From the NCBI GenBank assembly GCA_003248965.1, contig QFQU01000015.1, positions 62,001 to 126,000 of the forward strand: a stretch of DNA of 64,000 bases. Direction: 5' to 3'. This document shows, one piece after another, positions 53,320 through 62,141 of the stretch. Numbering within the stretch: the first letter of the stretch is position 1; each line of letters begins with the position of its first letter. The notes under the pieces are model-generated. The model saw only the letters and a program-made list of their open reading frames with translations. It did no database searches and had not been told where the DNA came from. Source of the DNA: Brevundimonas sp. GTDB taxonomy: Bacteria; Pseudomonadota; Alphaproteobacteria; Caulobacterales; Caulobacteraceae. The translations under genes and the position numbers were made by a program.

Positions 53320-55152
53320 ATGCACGGACACGGCGGCGGCGATTACAAGGATCTGGTGGTCTTTCTGGCCGCAGCGGGCGTCATCGTGCCCCTGGTCAAC
53401 CGGTTGAAGATCAGCCCCGTGCTGGGCTTCCTGGCCGCCGGGGTCGTCCTGGGGCCGGACGGCCTGGGCCGGTTCGCCGACGCCGCGCCCTGGCTGTCCT
53501 GGATCACCATCCGCGACCCCGCCCAGCTGGCCCAGTTGTCTGAACTGGGCGTCGCCTTCCTGTTGTTCATGATCGGGCTGGAGCTGTCGTGGGAGCGGCT
53601 TCGCGCCATGCGGCGGCTGGTGTTCGGCCTGGGCATGATGCAGGTCGCGGCCTGCACGGTCGTGCTGTCGGGCGCCTTCATGCTGGCGGGCCAGTCGTTG
53701 GCCGGGGCGGCGGTGCTGGGCATGGGCCTGGCCCTGTCGTCCACCGCCGTGGTCATGCCGGTGCTGGCCGAACGGGGGCGGCTGAAGGGCGCCGTCGGCC
53801 GGTCGACCTTCGCCGTCCTTCTGGCGCAGGATCTTTCGGTCGCGCCGATCCTGATCACCGTCAGCGTCCTGGCCGCCGTGGCCCAGCAGGGCGGGACGCT
53901 GGACCCGCAGGTTCTGGGACGCTCGCTGCTGACCCTGGTTCCCGCCGCCATCGGCCTGGGCCTTCTGGTCCTCCTGGGGCGCGTGGTGCTGCGGCCGATG
54001 TTCCGGTCGGCAGCCCGGGCGCGCAAGGTCGATCAGGGCGGAGAATTGTTCGTGGCCGCCAGTCTTCTGGTGGTGGTCGGCGCAGGCCTGGCCGCCCAGG
54101 CCAGCGGCCTGTCCATGAGCATCGGCGCCCTGGTCGCCGGCGTCCTTCTGGCCGAGACCGAGTTCCGACGCCAGGTCGAGGTGTCGATCGAACCCTTCAA
54201 GGGTCTGCTGCTGGGGGTCTTCTTCGTCGGCGTGGGCCTGGGGCTGGATCTGGACGCCGTCGCCGCCGACCCGGCCGGGATCATCGGCCTGGCCCTGGCG
54301 ATCACGGCGGCCAAGGCGGTGGTCATCTTCGGCCTGGCGCGGCTGTGGGGGCTCGGCGCCCGCACGGCGATCGAGACGGCCCTGGTCCTGGCGCCGGCGG
54401 GAGAGTTCGCCTTCGTCGTCTTCGCCACGGGCATGGTGGAGGGGATCGCCTCGCCCCAGCTGACGACCACCGTCGCCCTGTCCGCCACCCTCAGCATCTT
54501 CTCCATTCCGCTGATGGCCTTGCTGGGCCAGCGGATCGGTCGGCGCGCCGCGCCCCCGGCGAGCGCGGGGGCCGAGGCGCCCGCCCCCGTCGAGACGGCC
54601 GACGGCGCGGTCATCATCGTCGGCTTCGGCCGGGTGGGCCGGCTGATCGGCGAAATGCTGAAGGCCCACGACCAGACCTTCATCGCCCTGGATTCCGACC
54701 CCGCCATCGTCGCCGCCGGCCGCCGCGACGGATTCGACGTCTTCTACGGCGATGCCGGTCGGCGCGAGATGCTGCAGCATTGCGGCGTGGCCTCCACCCG
54801 CGCCCTGGTCGTCACCATGGACACCCCCGCCAAGGTGGACGAGGTGGTGGCGACGGCGCGGTCCCTGCGCGACGATCTGATCCTGATCGCCCGCGCCCGC
54901 GACGATCAGCACGCCGTGCGCCTGTACAAGCTGGGCGTCACCGACGCCGTGCCGGAAACCACCGAGGCCAGCCTGCAGCTGGCCGAGAACACCCTGGTCG
55001 ACCTGGGCGTGCCGATGGGCCTGGTCCTGGCCTCGATCCACGAACGCCGCGATCAATTCCGCCAGGCCTTCCAGGCCGCCACGCCGCTGGATCGCCGCGA
55101 CCGGCCGACCCGCGCCCTGCGATCGCGCCAGGTCTCGAATCGAGACAGCTAA
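53320..55152 (+). CDS. CPA2 monovalent cation:proton antiporter with TrkA-N domain (KefB/KefC-like)
   Basis: 610 residues. About 12 membrane helices (residues 10-390), with the exchanger motif QLSELGVAFLLFMIGLELSWERLR, are followed by a cytoplasmic TrkA-N nucleotide-binding domain (VIIVGFGRVGRLIGEMLKAHD, ending LDSDP). Such systems exchange K+ or Na+ for H+; KefB/KefC are gated by glutathione adducts. No KefF/KefG ancillary gene is nearby. The ATG at 53320 begins MHGHGGGDYKDLVVFLAAAG. Confidence 0.92.
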   Translation: MHGHGGGDYKDLVVFLAAAGVIVPLVNRLKISPVLGFLAAGVVLGPDGLGRFADAAPWLSWITIRDPAQLAQLSELGVAFLLFMIGLELSWERLRAMRRLVFGLGMMQVAACTVVLSGAFMLAGQSLAGAAVLGMGLALSSTAVVMPVLAERGRLKGAVGRSTFAVLLAQDLSVAPILITVSVLAAVAQQGGTLDPQVLGRSLLTLVPAAIGLGLLVLLGRVVLRPMFRSAARARKVDQGGELFVAASLLVVVGAGLAAQASGLSMSIGALVAGVLLAETEFRRQVEVSIEPFKGLLLGVFFVGVGLGLDLDAVAADPAGIIGLALAITAAKAVVIFGLARLWGLGARTAIETALVLAPAGEFAFVVFATGMVEGIASPQLTTTVALSATLSIFSIPLMALLGQRIGRRAAPPASAGAEAPAPVETADGAVIIVGFGRVGRLIGEMLKAHDQTFIALDSDPAIVAAGRRDGFDVFYGDAGRREMLQHCGVASTRALVVTMDTPAKVDEVVATARSLRDDLILIARARDDQHAVRLYKLGVTDAVPETTEASLQLAENTLVDLGVPMGLVLASIHERRDQFRQAFQAATPLDRRDRPTRALRSRQVSNRDS

Positions 55153-55363
55153 GCTTGGTCGATACAGGCGGGGGCGAGACTTCAACCTGCGCCGGACCCA
55201 TTTTCGTCATGGTTCCGTGATGCAAGCTCCCCCTCCGTATTGCGCTTCCGTCTGGGCCAACCGTATCAGATCGACCGCCTCCCCCTCGGCCGACCCGTCC
55301 ACCTGCAGGTCGATGCTGGAACGCTGACTTCCGAGAGTTGAAGTAAAGTAAAATATTGTTTTC

Positions 55364-56002
55364 ATGACCGATTCCATTGCGATCTCCTCCCCCGAACCCC
55401 GCCTGAACCGTCGCCAGGCCGCCAAAATCCGCACCCGTCAGAAGGTGCTGGACGCCGCCCGTTCCCTGTTCGCCGAGCGGGGCTATGAGCCCGCGACCAT
55501 CCGCGACATCGCCAAGGGCGCGGGCATGTCGACGGGCGCCGTCTTCGCCAACTTCCAGGACAAGGCCGAGCTGTTCGAGGCGGTGCTGACCGAGGACATG
55601 ACGCGGCTGGCCGAGGTCGTCGAGGCCGGCGCGCCCGTCGGCCAACCGGTGCGCAACCGCCTGGTCGGCGCGCTCGGCGCCGGCTACCAGTCGTCGCTGG
55701 ACCAGTTGCCGCTGTTCCAGGCCATTGTCGCGCGGTCGTGGTTCCAGCCTCTGGCCGCCGAGATGCGCGCGCGCGCCGCGACCAAGAACCTGCTTCTGGT
55801 CGTCGGCGGCCTGCTGCAGGACGCCGTCGCCAAGGGCGAGCTGCGCAAGGACGCGGACATCCGGCTGCTGGTCGAACTGATCTGGGACGCCTATCTGTCG
55901 AACTATCGCCGCGCGGCCTACGACAACTGGGACGCCCAGGCCCTGTCCGATCACCTGGGCAAACAGATCGACGTCATTCTGGCCGGCGCCCTGGCGGAAT
56001 AA
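55364..56002 (+). CDS. TetR/AcrR-family transcriptional regulator
   Basis: 212 residues. N-terminal helix-turn-helix (RTRQKVLDAARSLFAERGYE, then PATIRDIAKGAGMSTGAVFANF) and a helical ligand/dimer domain. The regulated gene is not evident: the upstream antiporter and downstream Smr gene are not obviously linked. The 5' region is AT-rich (about 55340-55363), with a possible operator not resolved. A terminator follows. Confidence 0.9.
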   Translation: MTDSIAISSPEPRLNRRQAAKIRTRQKVLDAARSLFAERGYEPATIRDIAKGAGMSTGAVFANFQDKAELFEAVLTEDMTRLAEVVEAGAPVGQPVRNRLVGALGAGYQSSLDQLPLFQAIVARSWFQPLAAEMRARAATKNLLLVVGGLLQDAVAKGELRKDADIRLLVELIWDAYLSNYRRAAYDNWDAQALSDHLGKQIDVILAGALAE

Positions 56003-56023
56003 GGTCGTATCCGACTGACATCG

Positions 56024-56057
56024 AAAAGCCGGGTTCGCCACGCGGGTCCGGCTTTTT
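56024..56057 (+). terminator. Rho-independent terminator after the TetR gene
   Basis: Arms AAAAGCCGG (56024-56032) and CCGGCTTTT (56048-56056), with further G-U pairing inside, followed by TTTTT. Confidence 0.75.
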
Positions 56058-56087
56058 CTTTGGCCCGTCTTCCTCTTTGACCTGTCT

Positions 56088-56681
56088 TCAGGCTCGACGC
56101 CGCAGGGTGACGTAGAAGGCCCCGTTCCCGCCGTGTCGCTGGTGCGCGACCGTATAGCCGGACACCACCGTGCGCAGCGCCGGGGCCTGCATCCATTCGG
56201 CGAAGGCGGCGCGGATGACCCCGCCGCCCAGCCGGCCTTGCCCCGTGATGACCAGAACCGCCCGCATCCCGCGCGCCTGGCAGGTCGTCAGAAAACCCCG
56301 CAGCTGATCCTCGGCCTCGAACCGACCGAAACCGTGCAGGTCGATGCGCGCCTCGATCGGGTCGCGTTCGCGCGCGATCCTCTGCTTGCGGCGCGGCTCC
56401 AGGTCCTCAGGCGCCTTGCGGGCGCGCGGCAGTCCGGGCAGGGTCTTGGCCGGGGCGGCCGGCGCGGGCGACAGGCGCTTGCTCGCCGGCCGCGCCATCG
56501 GCTTGGCGCCCGCCGCGACCGAGGCCGCGGACGAATCGAGGGACAGCGCGGGCCCCTCGGTCGCGATCCGGGCGGCCTTGCGCAGGCGCGGCGGCGTGAC
56601 CGAACCGGCGACGCGCCCCCAGATGCGGCGGTCCTCGGGCGTCAGGCCGTTGTCGTCGCGTCCGGCGCCCTTTCGTTTCAT
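56088..56681 (-). CDS. Smr-domain protein
   Basis: 197 residues. A low-complexity basic N-terminal half is followed by a C-terminal Smr (MutS2-related) domain: ARIDLHGFGRFEAEDQLRGF, VITGQGRLGGGVIR, GNGAFYVTLRR. Smr domains nick DNA or bind RNA; stand-alone members in proteobacteria are poorly studied. The ATG at 56681 overlaps the stop of the HTH gene (ATGA), so it is the third gene of an operon. Confidence 0.88.
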   Translation of the reverse strand: MKRKGAGRDDNGLTPEDRRIWGRVAGSVTPPRLRKAARIATEGPALSLDSSAASVAAGAKPMARPASKRLSPAPAAPAKTLPGLPRARKAPEDLEPRRKQRIARERDPIEARIDLHGFGRFEAEDQLRGFLTTCQARGMRAVLVITGQGRLGGGVIRAAFAEWMQAPALRTVVSGYTVAHQRHGGNGAFYVTLRRRA

Positions 56682-56917
56682 GCGTCCGCGTCGTCCTCGA
56701 TCAGGTCGCCGGGGCCGGGTTCGTGGACCAGCAGGTCGCCGGGCTGGCACTCCAGTTCGCGGCACAGGGCGTCCAGGGTCGAGAACCGCACCGCGCGCGC
56801 CTTGCCCGTCTTCAGGATCGACAGGTTCGCCACCGTCACCCCGACCCGGTCGGCGAGTTCGGTCAGCGACATGCGCCGTTCGACGAGAACGCGATCAAGC
56901 TGGACGCGGATGGCCAT
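56678..56917 (-). CDS. small Cro/C1-type HTH regulator (YozG-like)
   Basis: 79 residues with one helix-turn-helix: RVLVERRMSLTELADRVGVT, then VANLSILKTGKARAVRFSTL, and the ECQPGDLL turn. This short class is typically encoded beside a DUF2975 membrane protein, as here (24 bp away). It probably regulates its own operon in response to the membrane partner. Confidence 0.88.
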   Translation of the reverse strand: MAIRVQLDRVLVERRMSLTELADRVGVTVANLSILKTGKARAVRFSTLDALCRELECQPGDLLVHEPGPGDLIEDDADA

Positions 56918-56941
56918 GCGGAAAACCCTACTGGAAACGGA

Positions 56942-57556
56942 TCAGATCGTCAGTTCGGATTCGCGGCGCAGGCGCGCGCCCTCGCGGAACACCTCCGCCA
57001 GGACGAAGACGATCAGGACGGAGAAGATGGGGGTCAGCAGCTCACCCAAGCCTTGCGGGTCCATGACCCCGGGCGCCAGGCGCGCGGCGACGAAGCCTTG
57101 GGCCAGCCAGACCCCGCCGGTCACGACGGCCAGGGTCAGGCCGATCTGGCGCAGGCGCCGGACATTGGCGGGATGGAACGGATCGCCCATGGTCAGGGTG
57201 CGGAAGATGCGGCGCAGGCTGCGCAGGATCAGCATGAACCCGCCGAAATAGGCCGTCGCGGCGCCCAGGCCGAACAGCAGCAGCAGCCGCGTCAGGGGCA
57301 GCTGGCGTCCGCCCGACTGACCGCTGACGGTGATGTTGACGTTGTCCAGAGGAATGAAGATGGCGGCGATCAGCAACAGAAGCAGAAGCCCGGTGATCAG
57401 CCACAGAAGAACATAGGCGGCGTCCAGCGCCACCTTCAGCACGATGGAGACGGAACCGGGTCCCAGCGCCCGCACAGGGGCGGCGACGGCGTCGATCCAG
57501 CGAGGCGCGCGCGCCGGCCTGCGCTTGAATGGATTTCGCGGCGTCGGCAGGCGCAT
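56942..57556 (-). CDS. DUF2975 membrane protein
   Basis: 204 residues. Four hydrophobic segments (KVALDAAYVLLWLITGLLLLLLIAAIFI as one or two, LLLLFGLGAATAYFGGFML, IGLTLAVVTGGVWLAQGFVA, LLTPIFSVLIVFVLAEVF) indicate an inner-membrane protein of the DUF2975 family. These pair with small HTH proteins, presumably as a membrane sensor and regulator. First gene of the operon DUF2975-HTH-Smr. Confidence 0.85.
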   Translation of the reverse strand: MRLPTPRNPFKRRPARAPRWIDAVAAPVRALGPGSVSIVLKVALDAAYVLLWLITGLLLLLLIAAIFIPLDNVNITVSGQSGGRQLPLTRLLLLFGLGAATAYFGGFMLILRSLRRIFRTLTMGDPFHPANVRRLRQIGLTLAVVTGGVWLAQGFVAARLAPGVMDPQGLGELLTPIFSVLIVFVLAEVFREGARLRRESELTI

Positions 57557-57697
57557 GGCGGGTCGGCTCTCAGGCCGGGAGCGGGGGCGCGATGGCCACG
57601 CGGGGTCCGGCGAACCCGCGCGCGGCTCTATACATCGCGGTCTTGTTCAAGGTCGTCAAAGCTCTCGTGATCGATAAAGGCGCTGACCTGTTACGAT

Positions 57698-57814
57698 TCA
57701 GAAGGCCTGGATCATGATGGCGACCAGGGCGGTCGGCAGGGCGGCGATGAGGACCGTGTTGACAAAAGCGGCGCCGACCTTGTCCAGCCACATCGAGGTG
57801 TTCATCGTATGCAT
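57698..57814 (-). CDS. 38-residue hydrophobic small protein
   Basis: Reads MHTMNTSMWLDKVGAAFVNT and then VLIAALPTALVAIMIQAF. A canonical ribosome site GGAG lies 8 nt before the ATG, and a second in-frame ATG follows at codon 4. The C-terminal half is one predicted membrane helix ending in IQAF. No family recognised. A perfect palindrome (57838-57852) sits 24 bp upstream. Confidence 0.6.
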   Translation of the reverse strand: MHTMNTSMWLDKVGAAFVNTVLIAALPTALVAIMIQAF

Positions 57815-57837
57815 CGTGTTTCTCCGTCTGTTTGATT

Positions 57838-57852
57838 GGGCGATTATCGCCC
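57838..57852. promoter_or_regulatory. 15-bp palindrome upstream of the 38-residue gene
   Basis: GGGCGAT-T-ATCGCCC, perfect arms of 7 bp. It lies between the divergent starts of the small membrane protein and rdgB, where an operator would be expected. Could also form an RNA hairpin in the small gene's leader. Confidence 0.4.
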
Positions 57853-57953
57853 GTTTGGTTTTTAGACCGCATGATCGTTTCCGTTTTCCCGGAAGTCCTG
57901 AACGGTGCGGCCCCGTTCCTGATGATCAATAGATAGACCGTGCGAAGCGTGAA

Positions 57954-58556
57954 ATGAATCTTAAGCTTATCAAGGGGATGCGGATCGTCGCCGCCACCCA
58001 CAATCCCGGAAAGGTCCCCGAGATCGCCGCCCTGCTGGGCCAAGATTACGAGATCCTAACCGCGGGTCAGCTGAACCTGCCCGAGCCGGAGGAAACCGAG
58101 ACCACCTTCGCGGGCAACGCCATGCTGAAGGCGCGCCATGCCGCCCAGCTGTCGGGCGAGGTGGCCCTGGCCGACGATTCCGGCCTGTCGATCACGGCCC
58201 TGGACGGCGCCCCGGGCGTCTATTCCGCGCGCTGGGCCGGCCCGTCCAAGGATTTCGCCCTGGCCATCCGCAAGGTCGAGACGCGGCTGGAGGAGCGTGG
58301 CGATCCCGACCGGCGCGCCTGGTTCACCTCGGCCCTGGCCGTCGCCTGGCCCGACGGCCCGTGCGTCGTGGTCGAGGGCGTGGTCGAGGGCGAACTGACC
58401 TTCCCGCCACGCGGCGACCGGGGTTTCGGCTACGACCCCATCTTCATTCCCGACGGCGGAACCCAGACCTTCGGCGAGATGGAGCCGGCCGAAAAGGACG
58501 CGATCAGCCATCGCGCCCGCGCCTTCGCCAAGCTGCGGGCCGCCCTGATTGACTGA
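57954..58556 (+). CDS. rdgB: non-canonical purine NTP pyrophosphatase (RdgB/HAM1)
   Basis: 200 residues. Hydrolyses dITP, ITP and XTP to keep deaminated purines out of DNA. Motifs: IVAATHNPGKVPEI, ADDSGLSITALDGAPGVYSARWAG, and GDRGFGYDPIFIPDGGTQTF with SHRARAFAKL. Two starts are possible: ATG 57954 (MNLKLIKG...) or ATG 57978. The 3' end overlaps the hemW TTG start. Confidence 0.94.
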   Translation: MNLKLIKGMRIVAATHNPGKVPEIAALLGQDYEILTAGQLNLPEPEETETTFAGNAMLKARHAAQLSGEVALADDSGLSITALDGAPGVYSARWAGPSKDFALAIRKVETRLEERGDPDRRAWFTSALAVAWPDGPCVVVEGVVEGELTFPPRGDRGFGYDPIFIPDGGTQTFGEMEPAEKDAISHRARAFAKLRAALID

Positions 58557-59712
58557 TCCGCTGGACCCCGGGACGGACGTCGGCCTCTACGTCCACTGGC
58601 CCTATTGCGCCCGCATCTGCCCCTATTGCGATTTCAACGTCGTGCGCGATCGGGGTCGGACGGACGAGCAGGACCGGTTGGTCGAGGCGATCCTGGCCGA
58701 TCTGGCGGCCCAGCGCGCCCTGACTGGGCCACGCCGCCTGGCGTCCGTCTTCTTCGGCGGCGGCACGCCGTCGCTGATGCGGCCGCAGGCGGCGGCCCGC
58801 ATTCTGGACGCCGCACGCGACCTTTTTCCCCCAGCGGCGGACCTGATCGAGATCACGCTGGAGGCCAACCCCACCGACGCCGAGGCGGGCCGGTTCGCCG
58901 ACCTGGCGCGCGCCGGCGTCAACCGTCTGTCGATGGGGGTGCAGGCCCTGGATGATGCGGCGCTGCGGTTCCTGGGCCGCGATCATTCGGCCGCCGAGGC
59001 CCTGCGCGCCGTCGACCTGGCCCGCCGCGCCTTCGGTCGCCTGTCCATCGACCTGATCTACGCCCGTCCGGACCAGACGCCGCGGGCCTGGAGCGCCGAA
59101 CTGGAGGCGGCCCTGGCGATGGGGTTCGAACACGTCTCGCCCTACCAATTGACCATAGAGCCGACCACCGCCTTTGGTCGCGCCCTGGCGCGGGGAACCC
59201 TGGTCCCGCCCGACGAGGATCGCGCCGCCGCCCTCTATGAAACGACCCAGACGGTGCTGAGCGGCGCCGGCTTCGACGCCTATGAGGTGTCCAACCATGC
59301 GCGAGGCGTCGCCGCCCGGTCGACCCACAATCTGCAAGTCTGGCGCGGCGGCGACTATCTGGGTCTGGGTCCGGGCGCGCATGGCCGCCTGACGTTGGAC
59401 GGCGCGCGCACGGCCACCGTCGCCCATCGTCGAATCGGCGACTACATCGCAGGCGTCTCGGCGGGATCGCCCTGGGCCGAACAGGATCGCCTGTCGCCGG
59501 CCGACGCCGCCGAGGAACGCCTGCTGCTGGGCCTGCGCACCGTCGAAGGCGCGCCGGCGGCCCTGCTGGTCGATCTCGGCCTGTCTCCGGAGACCGGGCC
59601 GGCGGCCGAACTGATCGCGGACGGCTTTCTTCGTGTCCAGGCCGGTCGTCTGATCGCCACCGCCAGAGGCCGACCTGTTCTGGATGGGGTGCTGAAGGCC
59701 CTGCTGACCTGA
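58549..59712 (+). CDS. hemW: radical SAM heme chaperone HemW
   Basis: 387 residues; formerly annotated as oxygen-independent coproporphyrinogen oxidase. The radical SAM cluster is YCARICPYCDFN, preceded by LYVHWPY, and the GGTPSLM motif follows. The coproporphyrinogen oxidase HemN has an extra cysteine after the cluster; here it reads CDFN, as in HemW. Starts with TTG inside the rdgB end, so the two are cotranscribed. HemW hands heme to membrane proteins. Confidence 0.9.
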   Translation: MTDPLDPGTDVGLYVHWPYCARICPYCDFNVVRDRGRTDEQDRLVEAILADLAAQRALTGPRRLASVFFGGGTPSLMRPQAAARILDAARDLFPPAADLIEITLEANPTDAEAGRFADLARAGVNRLSMGVQALDDAALRFLGRDHSAAEALRAVDLARRAFGRLSIDLIYARPDQTPRAWSAELEAALAMGFEHVSPYQLTIEPTTAFGRALARGTLVPPDEDRAAALYETTQTVLSGAGFDAYEVSNHARGVAARSTHNLQVWRGGDYLGLGPGAHGRLTLDGARTATVAHRRIGDYIAGVSAGSPWAEQDRLSPADAAEERLLLGLRTVEGAPAALLVDLGLSPETGPAAELIADGFLRVQAGRLIATARGRPVLDGVLKALLT

Positions 59713-59716
59713 AGGA

Positions 59717-61351
59717 TCAGCCCTTGCGCAGGCCCAGCATCCCCAGCCAACCGCCGCTGGTCAGCAGGGCCACGTCCAGCAGGGCCAAGGGCAACGGGGT
59801 CGAGACCGGGGCGGCGATGAAGCGCGACCGCCATTCGGGGCCGAACTTGCCCTTGTAGCTGCGCAGGCCCTGGAAACCGTACAGCGCCCCGCCTTCCTCG
59901 AACACCAGGGCGCCGACGCGGGCGAACACCGGCGCCAGCCGCCGATCCTCCAGCCCCGCCAGCGGCGCCATGCCCAGGTCGAACCGCGCCAACCCCTCGG
60001 CCTTGGCCCACTGGGCGCAGCGGATGAACAGATAGTCCATCACCCCATGCGGCGCGTCGGGCCGGTGGCGCATCAGGTCCACTGCCGCCTCGTCCGGCGC
60101 GATCAGCAGATTGGCGAAGGCGACGATCCGCTCCTCCTCCCGCACCACCGCCAGGGGCGTCAGATCCAGATAATCGGGGTCGAACCGTCCCAGGGAGAAC
60201 GCCTTTTCGGCCCCCTCGTGCATCGCCAGCCACGCATCCGACACGGCCCTCAGCTCGTCAATGATGGGGCCCGCCGAACCGGGCGGCAGCACCTCGAACG
60301 AGGCCCCTTCACGCTCGGCCCGGTTCACGGCGGTGCGCAGGTTCTGCTTGCCCTTGCCCTCGGTCGAGAAGTTGTGCGCGTCGATGACGGCCGTTTCGCC
60401 CACCTTGCGAACCGCCAGCCCCATGGTCGCGAGGTCGCCCAGTATGTCCTCGCCGACCGAATAGAAGACCGCCGCCCCGCCATAGCTGTCGGCCATTTCC
60501 GCGAAGGCCCACAACAACGGCAGCCGTTCGCTTCTCAATCCCGCCGGCTCGCCCATGGCGATCCAGCGTCGCCCGCGCACCCGATAGGCCAAAAAGCTGC
60601 GGCCCGAGGGGCTGAACAGGATGGCCTTGTCGCCCAGCATGGCCAGCCAGGCCTCGGGCGTGGCGCGGTCGGCCTGGGCCAGGGCGGCCTGGGCGCGCCG
60701 AATATCCTCCGCGCTAGCGGGACCGTGGCTGTGCGCGCCGGGCGACCCCAGCAGCGATCGCCCGGCCACGACCACCGTCAGTATGGCCAGCATCAGGCCG
60801 GCCCGCAGGAACCCCGAGGCCTGACGGTCGGTCAGAAACCGCCACCACAGTTCGTCGCTGTAGGTCACGTCGCGATAGGCGAAGAAGCCCAGCCACAGCA
60901 TGGCCGCCACCACGGCGATCAGCAGCAACAGCCAGCTCGGCCGCAACGGCTCGCTGAGCCGCGATCGGCGATTGAAGGCGCTGCGGCACGGCGCCAGCAG
61001 GGCGGCGACGATCATCAGGTCCCGCGCCTCCCCCCAGTCCAGCCCCTTGAGAACCGAGAAGACCGCGCCCAGGGCCAGAACCGCCAGCGCCGCCCAATAG
61101 GCCCCGCGCCGACGACGCCACAGGCCGGCCGACAAAAGGATCAGCAGAAAGGCCGCGATGCTGGCGACGAAATGGGACAGATCGATCAAAACGGGCGAGA
61201 CCACGCCGGTCAGACGACGCAGGCGGTCGTCGAACTCGGGCGTCACAGCCGAGATCAGCATCAACCCGCCGGCCAGAAAGGCCAGGATAGCGAAGACCTG
61301 GGGCGTCAGCTCATAGGCCAGTCCCGCCAGACGGCGGACCAGTCCAGGCAT
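59717..61351 (-). CDS. MprF-like membrane protein with C-terminal DUF2156 (aminoacyl-PG synthase type)
   Basis: About 544 residues. Around six membrane helices in the first 240 residues are followed by a cytoplasmic DUF2156 domain (GDKAILFSPSGRSFLAYRVR, HNFSTEGKGKQNLRTAVNRA, GLRSYKGKFGPEW), the catalytic part of lysyl-phosphatidylglycerol synthases. The membrane part is about half the size of that in full MprF, so flipping of the lipid may be lacking. ATG at 61351 is preferred; a longer frame would need a TTG with no ribosome site. Confidence 0.83.
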   Translation of the reverse strand: MPGLVRRLAGLAYELTPQVFAILAFLAGGLMLISAVTPEFDDRLRRLTGVVSPVLIDLSHFVASIAAFLLILLSAGLWRRRRGAYWAALAVLALGAVFSVLKGLDWGEARDLMIVAALLAPCRSAFNRRSRLSEPLRPSWLLLLIAVVAAMLWLGFFAYRDVTYSDELWWRFLTDRQASGFLRAGLMLAILTVVVAGRSLLGSPGAHSHGPASAEDIRRAQAALAQADRATPEAWLAMLGDKAILFSPSGRSFLAYRVRGRRWIAMGEPAGLRSERLPLLWAFAEMADSYGGAAVFYSVGEDILGDLATMGLAVRKVGETAVIDAHNFSTEGKGKQNLRTAVNRAEREGASFEVLPPGSAGPIIDELRAVSDAWLAMHEGAEKAFSLGRFDPDYLDLTPLAVVREEERIVAFANLLIAPDEAAVDLMRHRPDAPHGVMDYLFIRCAQWAKAEGLARFDLGMAPLAGLEDRRLAPVFARVGALVFEEGGALYGFQGLRSYKGKFGPEWRSRFIAAPVSTPLPLALLDVALLTSGGWLGMLGLRKG

Positions 61352-61515
61352 TTGCGCGGCGCGTCGGGACAAGCGGGACCTGCTGATTCGGCGGAACGCC
61401 GCACCATAGACCAAGAATCGTCCCACTGGGGCGAGGCCGGGGTCATTTCGGGGCGCACGAAACAATCCGTAACATGGCGAGTTTGTACCCTGCGGGCGTC
61501 GGGCCCGTGTAACCG

Positions 61516-61527
61516 GGGATATATCCC
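61516..61527. promoter_or_regulatory. 12-bp palindrome at the start of the Pro/Thr-rich protein gene
   Basis: GGGATATATCCC is perfectly symmetric and ends directly before the ATG at 61528, taking up the ribosome-site position (GGGG). It could be an operator or an RNA structure controlling initiation. Confidence 0.3.
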
Positions 61528-62058
61528 ATGACGATCAAGACCTTCTTTCTGGCCAGCGCCGCCGCGACCGTTCTGACCGCCGCGCCGGCCCTGGCGCAAG
61601 AGACTCAGCCGGCTCAGGCCCCGGCGACGGCCCCGGCGACGGCCCCGGCCGCCCGGCCCAGCCTGTCGCTGACGCCGGGCTCCACGGTTCGCGGTCCTGA
61701 CGGCGACCTCGGCAAGCTGGAAGGTGTGCGCACGAACGCCGAAGGCAAGCAGGAACTGACCGTGCGCGGCGCGGACGGCAAGCTGCGTGGCGTGCCCCTG
61801 GCCGGCATCCGTCAGGACGGCGAGGCTGTGGCCGTGGCCTACACCAAGGCCGAGTTCGACGTCGCGGCTCCGATCCCCGGCGCTCCGGCCGCTCCGGCCG
61901 CGTCCGAACCGACCGATCCGGCCGCTCCCCCGGCTTCGGATCCGTCCATGACCACCCCGCCGACCAGCGCGCCGACCCCGCCGCTGCCGACGGAACCCAC
62001 CACGGAGCCGACGACCGAGCCTGCCGAGCCGACGACGCCTCCCACCCAGCCCAACTAA
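61528..62058 (+). CDS. exported Pro/Thr/Ala-rich protein, unknown
   Basis: 176 residues. Signal peptide MTIKTFFLASAAATVLTAAP, cleaved after ALA. Two low-complexity parts (APATAPATAPAA; and a C-terminal Pro/Thr/Glu tail with TEPTTEPTTEP repeats) flank a folded middle (VRGPDGDLGKLEGVRTNAEG, QELTVRGADGKLRGVPLAGI) reminiscent of a PRC-barrel half. Probably periplasmic or cell-wall associated. A terminator follows. Confidence 0.7.
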   Translation: MTIKTFFLASAAATVLTAAPALAQETQPAQAPATAPATAPAARPSLSLTPGSTVRGPDGDLGKLEGVRTNAEGKQELTVRGADGKLRGVPLAGIRQDGEAVAVAYTKAEFDVAAPIPGAPAAPAASEPTDPAAPPASDPSMTTPPTSAPTPPLPTEPTTEPTTEPAEPTTPPTQPN

Positions 62059-62074
62059 TTCAGGGCTGGAATGA

Positions 62075-62105
62075 AAAGGGCGGCCGGGACATCCCGGCCG
62101 CCTTT
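62075..62105 (+). terminator. terminator of the Pro/Thr-rich protein gene
   Basis: A 14-bp stem (CGGCCGGGA with TCCCGGCCG, extended by AAAG/CTTT with one bulge), oriented for the plus strand and starting 17 bp after the stop. Confidence 0.75.
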
Positions 62106-62141
62106 GTCATGCGCGGTCTTCACCGCGTGATCCGACAACAA

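Noticed and set aside
55207..55365. 52-residue minus-strand frame upstream of the TetR gene
   Set aside because: It overlaps the regulator start and has a weak ribosome site and no recognisable features; probably chance, though not excluded.
57592..57717. 41-codon plus-strand frame overlapping the DUF2975 promoter and the 38-residue gene
   Set aside because: No ribosome site, overlaps a better-supported minus-strand gene.
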